Made by a program: the position numbers and the translations under genes. A DNA stretch of 64,000 nucleotides. Origin: Paraphoma chrysanthemicola. Its lineage: Eukaryota > Ascomycota > Dothideomycetes > Pleosporales > Phaeosphaeriaceae. Positions 52,994-64,000 of this stretch are shown here, in pieces. The number at the start of each line of letters is the position of its first letter. Within the stretch, counting starts at the first letter, position 1. The notes under the pieces were generated by a model. The model saw nothing but the letters and a program-made list of their open reading frames with translations. It did no database searches and was not told the origin of the DNA. The DNA lies in assembly GCA_020744225.1 (NCBI GenBank), contig JAGMWG010000001.1, positions 682,001 to 746,000 of the forward strand, in the 5' to 3' direction.

Positions 52994-55737
52994 ATGCTGC
53001 TCCCACCGTCCCTTTTAGCTCTTCTCTTCACCATTCTACCCGCAGCGCATGCCGAAGATGCAGGCCCGAACAACGCGTCGCTACTATGGGGCCCATATCG
53101 ACCGAATCTTTATATGGGCATCCGCCCAAGACTGCCCGACTCCATCATCGCGGGCCTGATGTGGGGAAAGTCTGAGGAAATGGAGAGCAGTATGTGGAAG
53201 AGGTCGGGTAGAGAGACCATCGCTAAGAGCATTCAGAGCTTCGACACACAGTAGATGTCAGTGCGGGCATGGCGAGATACGGCTGGACCGCTTACGATAC
53301 TCGCGAAGGCGGCATACAAACCATCGAAGACGTACAAAACAAGATCGACATCACCACCGAGTTCATCAAGCATTCGGAAGGCCCTAGCGCAGGCAATTGG
53401 GCACTGAGAGTACGGGGTGTACCACGGAAGGACGCACCAGGGGATTTGAAGACGTCCGTCGTATTCTACGTCGGAATGGAGTCAATGGACACATGCACCA
53501 AGTGCAAGCTTCAGGCTAGCGAGCAACTCGGTGTGGACGAGGACACATCGGTTCACGCGGGCAATCTCTGGGTTGAACACCCACACCTCGGCACTGCTAG
53601 CATACACATACCAGCATCTGTTGGAGAGAACGGACGACACGAGGCAATGGTCATGAAGTCACTCAATGTGACAGACGACAAGCTTTGGGATGCCAAATGT
53701 AAGTTCAAGCACCAACATTATTCTATGTGGTTTTTCTCTTCTCGCAATTGTTGAACTTGAGTATTGACTGACCACTCTGCGTGGAGAAAGCTACTTTTCT
53801 GGACTCGTTGAAGGACCAGATAAAAGATCACAAAGACTCGACCCCAATGGATACCATGTTGAACAACGAGCCTGGCCCTGGCAATATGCACTTTATGCAA
53901 ATGACATGTCATGGCAAGTTTCAGGTCAGTCTACCTAGTACATAGAGAAGCACATGGCTAACATGCTACAGTTCGATGTCCTCTATTCTAGCCATGCCGC
54001 ACCGCGAGCAATGACATGTAAGTGCAGTTTGACGTCTTGTCAAAGTTACTCTTGCACTAATCAACATGTGCTTCATGCTGACATTAATCAGCCGCAGAAG
54101 TCACGAGAGATCTCGAAAGTACCGTGAAGTCTTTCCGGAAAGCCTTCGGGCATGTCTTCACTCCCAAGACTCCTTTCCATAGCGACCAGCATCTCGCATT
54201 CTCCGAGTATGTGTTTTCAAATCTACTGGGTGGTCTGGGATATTTCTCGGGAGCCACTCAGGTTGACACAGCGAAGAAAGCAATCTACGCCGAGACCACA
54301 GGCAAGTTCTGGGAGAAGTCTGAGGAAGCAAAGAAACATGCCATTCCCGAGATCAGAGGGCCGTATGAGCTTCTCACGCATACGCCGTCACGTGCGATGT
54401 TCCCTAGAGGATTCTTGTGGGACGAAGGATTCCATCTTCTTCCCGTGCTTGAGTGGGACGCGGATCTAGCCATGGAAGTAGTCCGTGGCTGGCTTGCCCT
54501 CATGGATGAGGACGGCTGGATTGCTCGTGAACAAGTGCTCGGACCAGAGGTTGAGGCCTCAGTGCCTGCCGACTTTGTTACACAGCTACCGCACATTGCG
54601 AATCCGCCAACCCTGTTCATGGTAGTCTCCAAGTTCATCGATATGCTCGATGGCAAGACCAAATACTACGGCCACGAATCCTGGTATCTCACCAAGGCAG
54701 ACGCTGGCAAAGGCTTGCTAACGGAGATGTACCCACTACTCAAGAAGCACTACGAATGGTTCCGCAAGTCCCAGTCCGGAGACATCGAAACCCATTCCAT
54801 CCCATCCGCCAATCTCAACGAAGGCTACAGATGGCGCGGCCGCACCCCAGGAACCAACTACCCCAGCGGTCTCGACGACTACCCCCGCGCCGAACCCCCC
54901 GACATCACCGAGCTTCATCTCGACGCTCTCTGCTGGGTCGGCATGATGTCGCGCGTCCTCGAGCAAACCGCATTCTTCACATCCAAAACCCACGACGCAC
55001 TAACCTACCAAAACCATCTCCGCGGGACAAAAACAAACCTCGAGTCCTTGCACTGGGACTCCAAGCAGAGCCTCTACTGCGATTCCGTCGTGCGCGACGA
55101 CGTTCACACGTTCGTCTGCCACAAGGGCTACATTTCCCTCTTCCCCTTCCTCACCGGCTTCATCGGTCCCGACCACCCGCACCTCCCGGCCATTCTCGAC
55201 CTCCTCCGCGACTCAAACCACCTCTGGACCGACCACGGCATCCGGTCCTTATCGCCTGAAAGCAAAATCTACGGCGTAGGCGACAATCACTGGCGCAGTC
55301 CGATCTGGATAAACATCAATTACATGATCATCGAACAACTCCTCCACCTCGCTAAAACCCCCGGCCCCGCGCAACAGCGCTGTCGCGAGATGTACGTCGA
55401 GTTGCGGAGTAATGTCGTCCACACTGTGTTCTCGGCGTGGTTGCAGACGGGGTATGTGTGGGAGCAGTATGACCCCGTGGGCGGACATGGGCAGCGCACG
55501 CAGCATTTCACGGGGTGGACGGCACTGGTGGTCAAGGTTATGAATATGCCGGATCTGAGCGGTGGGGAAGGGTATAAGGAGATGATTAAGGACTATTACG
55601 ACGAGGCGAAGAAGCAGGCGGTTGAGAATCGGGGGAGTAGTGCGGGCGCGGTGGGGTTTGCGATTATGTTTATGGGGTTTGTGTATTTGACGAGAAGGAG
55701 GTTTGCGGGGACGTTGAGGAGTTTGAGGAGGAGGTGA
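52994..55737 (+). CDS. CWH41: Mannosyl-oligosaccharide glucosidase, ER glucosidase I (GH63)
   Basis: Five exons, 52994-53189, 53237-53698, 53791-53924, 53972-54017 and 54092-55737, all join in frame and give 827 residues. Signal peptide M-L-L-P-P-S-L-L-A-L-L-F-T-I-L-P. Then W-G-P-Y-R-P-N-L-Y-M-G-I, the canonical GH63 opening, L-R-H-T-V-D-V restored by splicing, R-G-F-L-W-D-E-G-F-H, E-G-Y-R-W-R-G-R, and W-R-S-P-I-W-I-N-I-N-Y. A hydrophobic stretch near the C-terminus (A-V-G-F-A-I-M-F-M-G-F-V-Y-L) may be a membrane anchor. The enzyme removes the outermost alpha-1,2 glucose from Glc3Man9GlcNAc2 in the ER lumen, the first trimming step of N-glycans. Exon 4 is only 46 nt, so gene finders may miss it. 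Confidence 0.95.
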
Positions 55738-56308
55738 TGAGATGGGATAGAGGTTGGGCATGGTAAAGACACTGGGATATAATGGTATGAAGTCCACGTG
55801 TATTGCTAGAATATGTAGTAGAATCTGCACTAACCTGAGTGGTTCGGCTCGTTGCTCTTTCAGCTATCGGGTCGGCCGTGATCTATCACCCAATGTGCCA
55901 CAACGAGATTCTGAAACTTCATCGATCTTTGCTGCTCCTTGTTGTTACGATCTTGCTCTGTCCTGAGCGGTCTTGCGCCGCAGTGATTCAGTCAAACTTC
56001 CTCTTCACTCTACCACATCTCGTGAGAACATGCTGGATGGAATCATTCCCGTTGAATAGAGAAGGCCCCAAGGCGACAGCGATGGTGGAGAAGAGGCGCA
56101 AAGCATGCGACTCCGGCTCAGAGTCTGACTTTCTGGACTTATCGAAACTAAACACCGATTGAATCCGCGATTTAGTGATTGGATTAAAGTTCGAGTCCGT
56201 TTCATTCAAGACTACATTGTTTTATGGCCCTGAGATCCAACAAACAATCCTCGAGTCAACCGAAAGCTTCGGCTGTTCTCTCTCGCTAAATAACTTTTGT
56301 AGACTCGC
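55738..56308. other. Intergenic between convergent genes, nothing seen
   Basis: 570 bp with no supported gene. Short frames on both strands have no recognisable sequence. Confidence 0.45.
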
Positions 56309-57223
56309 CTAAACTTTTCGCTCCATGATAAGAGACCTTGCCCACTTGATATGACCATCCGTGTCCTCGAATTCCACCTCGTCTTGCCAGACAGGCTTAC
56401 TTTGGTCTGAAATTGATTCCATCAATCGAAGCACGCACGACTCTCCAAGCTCCAGCATCTTTCCCAAGGCCACACCACTCTTGGAATAGTAGATCACAGT
56501 GAGTTTGATCTTGCGAAATTTGCCGCTCCATTGTGCATCCAGATAGTCGAAAGCCTCAGTTTCTCCCTTAAGCCACTGCGGCGCAAACTTGTCGCGATCA
56601 TTGTGCCAGTACCTTCTCCAGACCATTTCCATACAAAGACGTGGCCCTCGGCACGCCTCGATCAACGAGAACCACTGATGTTGGGGAGTGATCCGCGGGA
56701 AAGTTGTGATGGTTGCGAAATGCCAGATACCTGCGCTGTTCGCTCGACTTAACACGGCGTCCAGACTTTTTCCCAAGATGATGTTTTGGAGGGCTCCAGG
56801 GTGGAAAACCAATGAATTCGTAAACACGGAAGTCATTCTGTCCTCGGGAGTGACTATGAAACGGTTTGGAAAGGGATAAAAATCGAAGTGTCTTGTGCCT
56901 GAAAATACACTTGTGGCCTCGGTGCAAATCCGCTTGCAGCTTAGCAACCACTGGGGAAGGCCATTGAAGAAGTAACAAGCTTTCCTCTTGATCACAATGC
57001 GCGGGTGGTGGTATGCTGAAATTTTTATGTCCTTGTAGGAAAACTTGTATACTTCGTGCCCGAAAGCCTCTACATAGATTTGGTCTCGGACTTCTCGAGG
57101 AAGAGTGAAGAAGGCCGCACGGTTCTGTTCATTGTACTCTCCCATGGAGTCTGGCGTCAACGGTGTGGTGGTTTCTACTCCCGAGGCGGCCGTCGAGGCG
57201 TTATGTGAGGATTCGGTCACCAT
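56309..57223 (-). CDS. 2EXR/DUF7730-like protein, copy 2, 304 aa
   Basis: Uninterrupted frame. The opening F-F-T-L-P-R-E-V-R-D-Q-I-Y-V-E-A-F-G matches the family signature, followed by L-P-Q-W-L-L-S-C-K-R-I-C-T-E-A and a helical C-terminal half. Compared with the copy at 30.3 kb the block order is the same but identity is low outside these phrases, so they are old paralogs on opposite strands. No function is known for the family. Confidence 0.85.
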   Translation of the reverse strand: MVTESSHNASTAASGVETTTPLTPDSMGEYNEQNRAAFFTLPREVRDQIYVEAFGHEVYKFSYKDIKISAYHHPRIVIKRKACYFFNGLPQWLLSCKRICTEATSVFSGTRHFDFYPFPNRFIVTPEDRMTSVFTNSLVFHPGALQNIILGKSLDAVLSRANSAGIWHFATITTFPRITPQHQWFSLIEACRGPRLCMEMVWRRYWHNDRDKFAPQWLKGETEAFDYLDAQWSGKFRKIKLTVIYYSKSGVALGKMLELGESCVLRLMESISDQSKPVWQDEVEFEDTDGHIKWARSLIMERKV

Positions 57224-58897
57224 GTTTGGCCAACGTAGAAGAGTGTGGAATCAGTGTGTCGTGAAGCCTTTCACGGATGAGAGATTATAACTAAGAGAAC
57301 GAGTAAAGATGCCTATAATCGTGTAGCTGGATACATTGATTCTGGACGAAAGTAAGAGAGAGACTGCTTAGGCGAGCCGGTGGAAGTTTTTGGTTGTTGC
57401 CTAGAGTGGGGCTGATAGTAGAGCGAAGTCAGGAAAAAGTTAGCTCTATATAGAAAGACAGGTTATCACAAGTCAAACTAGGATTTCAGACACTGTTTAC
57501 AAATGTGCTTCGCTCTCACTATCACGATGCTGTATTTCTTACCAAGTGGCTGAACATGCAATGTTCCGACTGCTGGCTTGACTTGGGGTTGAGGTTTTTT
57601 CTGTTTTGGCATAAGAATTTTAATGATTGCGATGTGAAAGTGAGAAAGAGACTAAGGCAATGCATCTAAGAGGTGCTGCTACTTGTACGTTACCATGTCA
57701 TCCCCCCTCCATCACTTCTTTTGTCGTTCCGAGCCTCCTTTTCGCTCGCCTACACCAACCTTGATCTTCACAGAGCTGAAAGACGATTGAAGTGATTGAC
57801 CCTGCAGAGACTATAAGTATGGAGTATCATGGCCGATAAAAACTACAAGTCCTCGGGAAGGACCACTAACACCCACTCACCGGCGTGCTTCGCAATCTCA
57901 GGCCAACGCGGTCAATCACATGTGCTTTCACGTCTCTGTGCTCCCGCTGTCACTGAGGGCGCAGCAGATTCATACTGTCTCGCAATCGGGGAAACAGTTC
58001 GAGTATCTTCCGGATCATTAGTGTTTTCATAATTAGCAGACTCGGCGGAACTGGGGGTCCTTCAGGTGGCCTAGGCTCTCTTCGTGGCTTGGATTCGAGG
58101 ATGCGTGGGCAAGAGAACAAGATCAGTCCATGTGACCGCCAGCGAGGACCATCACAGTAACGCAAGAATTAAATCATTATGAACGACTCACGGCGTGCAT
58201 TGATGAGCACAGCGAATGTTGCATGAGCGTTGAAGGAACATGGACGACATATCGAGGGAAGCTTCAAAACGATCCCTCGAGAGTGACAGAGGCGTCAGAA
58301 GAAAAACAGCGGCGGCGTCATTAGTCAGACCTCCCTTGGCTATTCGCATAGAGAAGGTGCAGTTGAGTGCTTCACGACTACAAGCTACCCCGCACCTCTG
58401 TGCGGAGGAAGGAAAGAGCAAGAGTAGTCGCGAATCGTGCTAGAGAGGGCTGCCACCGACTCGCGCTGCTCTCCTGGTCTGCTCCACATAGATTTTCTTC
58501 AGACGCAGTGTTAACGAACGTCAGCGTTTCAATCGCTGTCAAATTGATGCTCGAATACCGATATAATCCTGCGGCCGTAACATCCAATTGCGGAAGATAC
58601 AATGGAGTTTCCAGTTTCGATTCAAGTTTTCGCAGTTCAGCTCAATGTCATACACACGAAGTGAAGAACGACCCCTGATCCCAAACGCAAAGAGAAGAAC
58701 GTTCGGTGATGCGAACGTTGATAACCACAGCAACAGATTGATTCCAGAACGCCGTGACCAACGCCATAGATTGTGAAGTCGCGGGACACGAGGCCGTCGA
58801 AGGGTGCTGTAGTCGATACATTTTGGGCTGCGAAGTACGAGTAGCACATGTTTGGTCGTAAAGAGAGTTCCAAGCAGAGTTCAGCGACAGACTACTG
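57224..58897. other. Long intergenic region, no supported gene
   Basis: 1.7 kb between the 2EXR-like gene's start and the 3' end of the endosulfine gene. Several short open frames exist but none resembles a protein. The endosulfine 3' UTR probably covers the right end. Confidence 0.45.
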
Positions 58898-59493
58898 CTA
58901 CGCCTTGGCAGGCGCGTCTGGTGCAGATGTCTCTTCCTGCGCGTCCTTCTCAAAGTCTGATGCAGATGTCTCCCTGTTCAAGCTTGTCTCGCGATGCAAG
59001 AAAGTGTGCTCTTTGACGGGACTGCCGGCCTTCTCCTGATTGTTTCCATTTTGTCCAATCTGCCCGTTGTGGCCGTTCAGACCATTGGCAGTGGGAGGTG
59101 CGATGTGGGGAATCTTCTCGGGGTTGGGGTGCTCGCGACCGACTTGGGTGACGCCGACGTCTGAAGCCTTGCCGGCCTTGGAGAGGGCATAGTCGCCGCT
59201 GTCGAAGTACTTGCGCTCCTGCAGTGCAGTCAGTATGCAGCACCGCTTAAAGTGGCTGGTGATTATGGCGAACCTTAAGCTTGTTCTGGAGCAGGTCCTT
59301 CTTGTTGGGCAGCTTGCCGTAGAGGCGGAAGAGGCGGGCTTCGTCTGCATTCATCTTCTGCATGAGTTGTTAGCTAGGGCTACGTCAAGCCTCCACCCAA
59401 CACCTCCAGTGTCATGGCTCTCAATGCGCGAAAGCAGCAGGACATGGTATGACGTACGCTAACATCCACCTTGTTCTGCTGGTGCGGATTCAT
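58898..59493 (-). CDS. IGO1: Endosulfine/ARPP19 family protein (Igo1-like)
   Basis: Three small exons, 59493-59458, 59357-59274 and 59218-58898, splice to 146 residues in frame. The core is A-R-L-F-R-L-Y-G-K-L-P, then K-Y-F-D-S-G-D-Y-A-L-S-K-A-G. F-D-S-G-D-Y is the invariant endosulfine box whose serine is phosphorylated by Greatwall/Rim15-type kinases; the phosphoprotein then inhibits PP2A-B55. In fungi this links nutrient signals and quiescence to mitotic entry and mRNA protection. The tail is Asn/Gln/Gly-rich and then acidic, and is not conserved. The first exon codes only 12 residues, so the start is set by family length and by M-N-P-H-Q-Q-N-K being the sole upstream ATG. Confidence 0.94.
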
Positions 59494-60830
59494 GGCTGCG
59501 GGTGTGTGTGCGGCGTGGTGCGCTGCTCAGAATACAAATGACGTTGTTTGGTGTGGTAAGTGCTGCCGAGGGGCTTGCGGTGTTGTGTGTATTCTTTGTT
59601 CTGGTGTCGCTATGGCAAAGGGGTTCGTGTGTTTAAAAGTGCCGTCGTCGCGTGCTCGCACTGGTCACTTTGGGCAGGGACGTGACAGGGAACAAGCCAG
59701 GGTGAATGCGTGGGCGAGTGCGTGGTTGCTCCGGCTTCCAGCGCTGACGATTGGGTGTGGAGCGAGCTTGGGCGTGTTGGAAACTGCTGCCTGACAACAC
59801 AGAACGTCGGCGTGTGCTGGCTCGGATCGGTGCCTTCTGTTTGTTTTGGGCTCAAAGAGATGCGTGGATTATTTGGAGATGTGCCCCTCTATCGACGCTG
59901 CGATAAGCCTTGATCGCCCGAGGTCCCAGAGAACCGGAATGCGTGCAGACGTGGTACCAGCAATGTGCGAGGCGTCTGGTGCACCGTTGATAGTCTACTG
60001 GTCTGGTGCGTGCAGTCAGATGTCTGGAAGCGTGCGGGAATGGCGTGAGCGTGGTCTGGGACCGATGCGAGTCTTGTGTCGCTTCCGCAGACGTCAAGAA
60101 AGTGGTAGACAGCTAAGGAGGGGTAGATGCACGAGATATGTAGCAGTATGCAGGCGGTGGGACTACGGCTGGAATGACAAAGCTGTGGCTAGATTGAGAG
60201 CTGAATTGACGCAGATACTCAGGAATTGCAAAGCCAGCAGTCGCACGCTGTGCTTTAAGCTGATGGATGCTGGCGGGATGCCGACGTTGGATTGTCGTAA
60301 CCCTTTCCAGAGTGAGCTTCTCCCACAACGTCACGCGTACTCTTCATTGGCCATGCTGCGCGCCAGATCGTCAGGGTCATCTCAATTCACAGTGCATTTT
60401 CGATTGGGGCCTGACATGGCCTCTCTTGTGCGACCTCGTCATATGGGTTCCCGCTTCGTCACCCTCTGGCAGCACTGTGTGAATGTTCACAAGATCGGAG
60501 CTTCACAACAGCACCCCGCTCAATAAGTCTACCTAACTTGTGCTCATTGGCTGCAGCCCAGGTCCGATCCGTGAGGACCTTGTTGCCAGCGCAGTCTAGC
60601 CGTGCCGAGCATTCCGCTACTGCAAGGCTTTTTGCATTGGACCGAGAATTGCAGGTCTCGTGAGGAGCGAGCGAACAAAGTCCAAGACGCTGCCAAAAGC
60701 AATCGCAAAACCTTACAAAATCTACCGCGGGGCCGCTGATTCGCCAATTCGTCAACCACCGTGCAGCTGACTTCTCCCGACTCCGGCCAGAAAGAGCCAC
60801 CGGCACCTCCTTCCGCTCCAACTGCACGCC
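59494..60830. promoter_or_regulatory. Long divergent upstream region of the endosulfine and SFM1-like genes
   Basis: 1.34 kb between divergent start codons. A 226-codon plus-strand frame at 59846-60526 is open but rich in Arg/Cys/Ser with no family resemblance, and I do not call it. The length fits a long 5' leader or complex promoter of the endosulfine gene, common for nutrient-regulated genes, but that is inference. Confidence 0.4.
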
Positions 60831-61674
60831 ATGTCCGACTCGGGCAAGACCTTTGTCGTGGAACACCTGGACCCTGAATTGGAGGCATGGTCGTCGTTAG
60901 AGTACGCAACCATTGCAGCAGAATCCCATTCATCAGGCGCCAAATTCCTGCTCTCATCAGTGCCAACCACGCTCAAGTTGCCAGAGAATCTTCAGCATGT
61001 ACAAGGCCTTGCCGTCGAGACGAGAGGCATCGAAGAGATATATGCCGACAGGAAAGAGAAAGTATGTCTGCTTGACCCGGCTGCGTCGAAAGACCTGAGT
61101 CCAGAGGACGGTGACACGTTTGACATTTTTCTGTTTGGTGGTATCTTGGGTAAGCTGTATGAATGTGCTTGGGTGACTCCGCTGACTCCAATGCAGGAGA
61201 CGACCCGCCAAGAGGTATGGAACGAGAACATTAAATGACACGCTCGCCTTAGCTAACATGTCGGGCGTAGATCGGACCTCTGAGCTGCGGAAGAAAGGAT
61301 ATCAAGGCCGTCGATTGGGTCCTGTGCAGATGACAACAGATACTGCTGTCCGTGTCACCAGAATTATCGTCCAAGACAGAAGTATGCACACCCTCCTTGA
61401 CCAGACACGGACCACTAAGAGACGTACAGCACCCGTCGATAAGATTCCGTTTGTCGACCATCCTGAGCTCAAGATCAACAAAAATGAGAGCACGCAGATG
61501 CCCTTCCGCTACGTGAAGGGGAATGATGGGCAACCCATTATGCCTGAGGTAATTGCCTGAATCTTCTGTCTATTCCCTGTTTCAACATGATTACTGTACT
61601 GACACCAACCGTAGGGCATGGTCGAACTGATCAGCAAAGACTCGGAAAAGAATCTCATCGACGAGCTTTTCTGA
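60831..61674 (+). CDS. SFM1-like SPOUT methyltransferase (protein arginine type), 208 aa
   Basis: Five exons, 60831-61149, 61197-61214, 61271-61381, 61430-61548 and 61615-61674, all in frame; exon 2 is only 18 nt. The protein reads F-V-V-E-H-L-D-P-E-L-E-A-W-S-S-L-E-Y, then I-F-L-F-G-G-I-L-G-D-D-P-P-R-D-R-T-S-E-L-R (the knotted cofactor-binding region, restored across two introns), R-L-G-P-V-Q-M-T-T-D-T-A, and I-P-F-V-D-H-P-E-L. This is the DUF431/Sfm1 family. The yeast enzyme mono-methylates an arginine of ribosomal protein Rps3 with S-adenosylmethionine. The same conserved residues are visible here, so I expect the same role. Confidence 0.93.
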
Positions 61675-62689
61675 TTTTACTCATACCATGTACAATCACG
61701 ATGCCCGGCGAAAACCAGAAATTCCAAGGTGACGATGCGCCTAAGCCACTGTGGCACGCAGTCTTCGACGACTTGTCGAAAGTGCTTGTTCCGGCAAGTC
61801 TGCTATTCTGCTGGGTATTGAGCGGTGCCTTCTCCGTGCATTCGTGTGGTACCTGAGGGGTTTGACGCCTTAGTCGGGTGTTGAGAGACGGCCCGATTGC
61901 AGCTACAGGACGCAACCGGACAGCAAGACCTGCAGACTCCGTGTCGAAACGCAGTGCGCGTAAATGTAGTCTTCATAGACTTTAGAAATTGCGATATTCA
62001 CGTGCGGAAATAACAGATCTGCTGTGCGTGACAATAATGTAGGCGCAAGCGACCGTTGAACGACGCGGAGCCGCGTATGCTAAGCTCTTCTGCCGTGCGC
62101 CTTCTGCATGGTTAAGGCGTGAAGGTCAAGTGTAAAACATGGGTGAAGCATCTCGCAACGACTCAACAGTGTCAGAACCTTCGAGCGCGGCCAAGATCGC
62201 TGCGAGGTGCCCAACGTGAGACGCGGAGGCACACGATGCCGGAATTGGACCACTGGGGTGTGATTGGGCCGAGCCTGCCTCGCGAACTTGCGCTTGGCAC
62301 AGCTGGGACAAAGCTCCTCGCGTTCCTCAATAGCGAGCAAGTGTTGTCTTGAACTTTTGCGAATCTTCTTCGTGTCCCTTTCGCAGCGTTGATGGTGGAG
62401 TCGTTGTTGGCCCTCTCACCCCTCTTGTGAAACCGCCGCGCGCCTATCTTTACCTGTACAGCCCCTGTCCTCGCACCCCGACCAAGGCCTCGTCAGCTGC
62501 GTAGTAGCCACCTAATCCACACCTCTCCAACTCCGACCCGCAGTGCCCATATACGACGGGCAATAACTGTGTCTTCGCTGCGCAGAGACATTTCTCCGTC
62601 TCCACCTTCTTGTAATTCTGGCGTTCCCATGAGATAGCGACAGTGCACCGGTCTTCCCCGGATTTCCCATACACCACACGCGGCTCGCC
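61675..62689. other. Intergenic, promoter of KEX1
   Basis: 1.0 kb without a supported gene. Short frames on both strands are not protein-like. Confidence 0.45.
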
Positions 62690-64000
62690 ATGCTGCACAC
62701 ATCCACAGCCTCGCGATGGCGGACAGCCCTCGTGGGCGCCCTCGTGGCCACGGTATCGCTACTGCCCAGTGCAGTGGCAGAAAAGACACAGGCGGACTAC
62801 TTCATACATGACCTGCCCGGAGCGCCGGAGGGGCCTTTGTTGAAGATGCATGCAGGGTACGAGTTGCCAGGGAGGGTTCGTAACACAGTATTGACTCCGC
62901 AATAGACACATCGAAGTAGACGCGGCACACAACAGCAACCTCTTCTTCTGGCACTACCAAAATCGCCACATCGCAGACCGGCAACGGACGGTATTATGGC
63001 TGAACGGCGGGCCTGGCTGCTCCTCGATGGACGGCGCCATGATGGAGGTTGGCCCTTACAGGGTGCGCGAGGGCGGCAATCTTGAGTACAACAACGGCTC
63101 GTGGGACGAGTTTGCAAACTTGCTGTTCGTCGATCAGCCGGTCGGCACTGGCTTCAGCTATGTGAATACGGACAGCTATCTCACCGACCTGGATCAAATG
63201 GCCGATCATATGATGACCTTTTTGGAGAAGTGGTTCGCACTATTTCCAGAGTACGAGCACGATGATGTGAGTTGCACGACAAATTTCTTTGCGTGCATTG
63301 ACTGACAGAAACAGCTCTACATCGCCGGTGAATCGTACGCCGGACAGCACATCCCCTACATTGCCCGCGCGATCCTCAACCGGAATAAGAATCAGGCCAA
63401 GCGGCAGTGGAATCTCAAAGGCCTTCTCATCGGGAACGGCTGGATGTCCCCCGTCGACCAATATCTTGCATACCTACCTTTCGCGTATCAAAACGGCATG
63501 CTGCAGGCCGACACAGATGCGGCCCGACGCGTCGAGCAGCAGCAAGCGATTTGCATCAAGAAGCTCAATGACGGTGGCCACAACCATGTTGATACAAGCG
63601 AGTGTGAGCAGATTATGGTCAACATTCTCGAAGAGACGAAAGACCGCAAAGCCGATCGTATGAACCAGTGCGTTAACATGTACGATATCCGCCTCCGGGA
63701 CGATGCGTCATGCGGCATGAACTGGCCTCCGGATCTCACAGATGTTACGCCTTACCTACGCCGACCTGATGTTATCCAAGCTCTGAACATCAACTCCGAC
63801 AAGAAGACTGGCTGGTCAGAGTGCAACGGGGCTGTGTCCGGACACTTCCGCGCTAAGAACAGCGAGCCAACCGTAAAGTTCATGCCTGAACTCCTGGCTC
63901 AGGTCCCAGTTCTTCTCTTCTCTGGCGACAAAGACTTCATCTGCAACCACATGGGCACTGAGGCTATGATTGAGAACATGAGCTGGAATGGCGGCAAGGG
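62690..64000 (+). CDS. KEX1: Pheromone-processing carboxypeptidase Kex1 (S10), 3' end outside window
   Basis: Exons 62690-62856, 62906-63266 and 63315 onward join in frame; the frame is still open at the window end. A signal peptide (A-L-V-G-A-L-V-A-T-V-S-L-L) is followed by A-D-Y-F-I-H-D-L-P-G-A-P, H-A-G-H-I-E-V-D (across intron 1), L-W-L-N-G-G-P-G-C-S-S, F-V-D-Q-P-V-G-T-G-F-S, and the nucleophile motif G-E-S-Y-A-G in exon 3. V-L-L-F-S-G-D-K-D carries the catalytic aspartate. The histidine and the C-terminal membrane anchor lie beyond the window. Kex1 trims C-terminal Lys/Arg from peptides after Kex2 cleavage in the late Golgi. Confidence 0.93.

Noticed and set aside
59846..60526. 226-codon plus-strand open frame
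   Set aside because: Arg/Cys/Ser-rich composition, no motif, lies in a divergent promoter; most likely chance in GC-rich DNA.
1..64000. CRISPR array, rRNA, bacterial operon or prophage features
   Set aside because: None seen; the window is eukaryotic nuclear DNA with spliceosomal introns.

Overview
The window is nuclear DNA of a filamentous ascomycete (Pezizomycotina). Genes are interrupted by short GT-AG introns of about 45-120 nt. The repertoire is typical of that group: two HET-domain genes, a SAT4-type rhodopsin-like membrane protein, a CorA-like giant protein, a cutinase, a KEX1-type carboxypeptidase and a KEX2-like processing site in a small secreted protein. A Dothideomycete is my best guess, but that is inference only. 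Gene models below were built by reading frames across splice sites by eye; where splice junctions keep frame exactly I say so.

Layout. 1-7.2 kb: tail of a secreted alpha/beta hydrolase, a SAT4-like membrane protein, then housekeeping genes: a PAB2-like RRM protein, UBC9 (SUMO E2) and PEX19, the last two divergent. 7.3-13.5 kb: an unrecognised nuclear-looking protein, a HET gene, a GNAT acetyltransferase and a second HET gene. 14-18 kb: two secreted proteins on the minus strand, a cutinase and a cysteine-rich small protein with a 45-bp tandem repeat just upstream. 19.4-24.6 kb: a 1643-residue CorA-like protein. 25-31 kb: an FAD monooxygenase, an unknown protein with a coding minisatellite, a clearly broken alpha/beta hydrolase pseudogene, and a 2EXR/DUF7730-like protein. 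31-33.4 kb: a DUF7025-AAA ATPase.

34.6-47.3 kb is the unusual part. It holds six minus-strand genes or gene relics (called A to F here, left to right) that share a roughly 30-residue motif, V-x-Y-T-[IVL]-S-[EQ]-D-x-T ... A-L-[RQ]. The rest of each protein differs, and most carry a different nuclear or DNA-binding-looking module: a cysteine cluster, an AT-hook-like patch, a zinc-finger-like segment, a coiled coil, a SANT domain, or two C2H2 fingers. C, D and E also share an N-terminal module. C to F share a conserved block 5' of the start, and two intergenic blocks are tandem copies about 3.0 kb apart. C and E contain stop codons or frameshifts. I know no named family for the motif; this looks like an actively duplicating, domain-shuffling and decaying local gene family.

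47.4-64 kb returns to ordinary genes: a DUF7708-type NLR-like protein, an intracellular GH13 alpha-amylase, a P-loop small-molecule kinase, ER glucosidase I (GH63), a second 2EXR-like protein, an endosulfine (Igo1/ARPP19), an SFM1-like SPOUT methyltransferase and the 5' part of KEX1, which runs off the window. The SUMO, peroxisome, ER-glycan and endosulfine genes are single-copy core functions. The HET, DUF7708, CorA-like and motif-array genes form the accessory, possibly self/non-self related, component.
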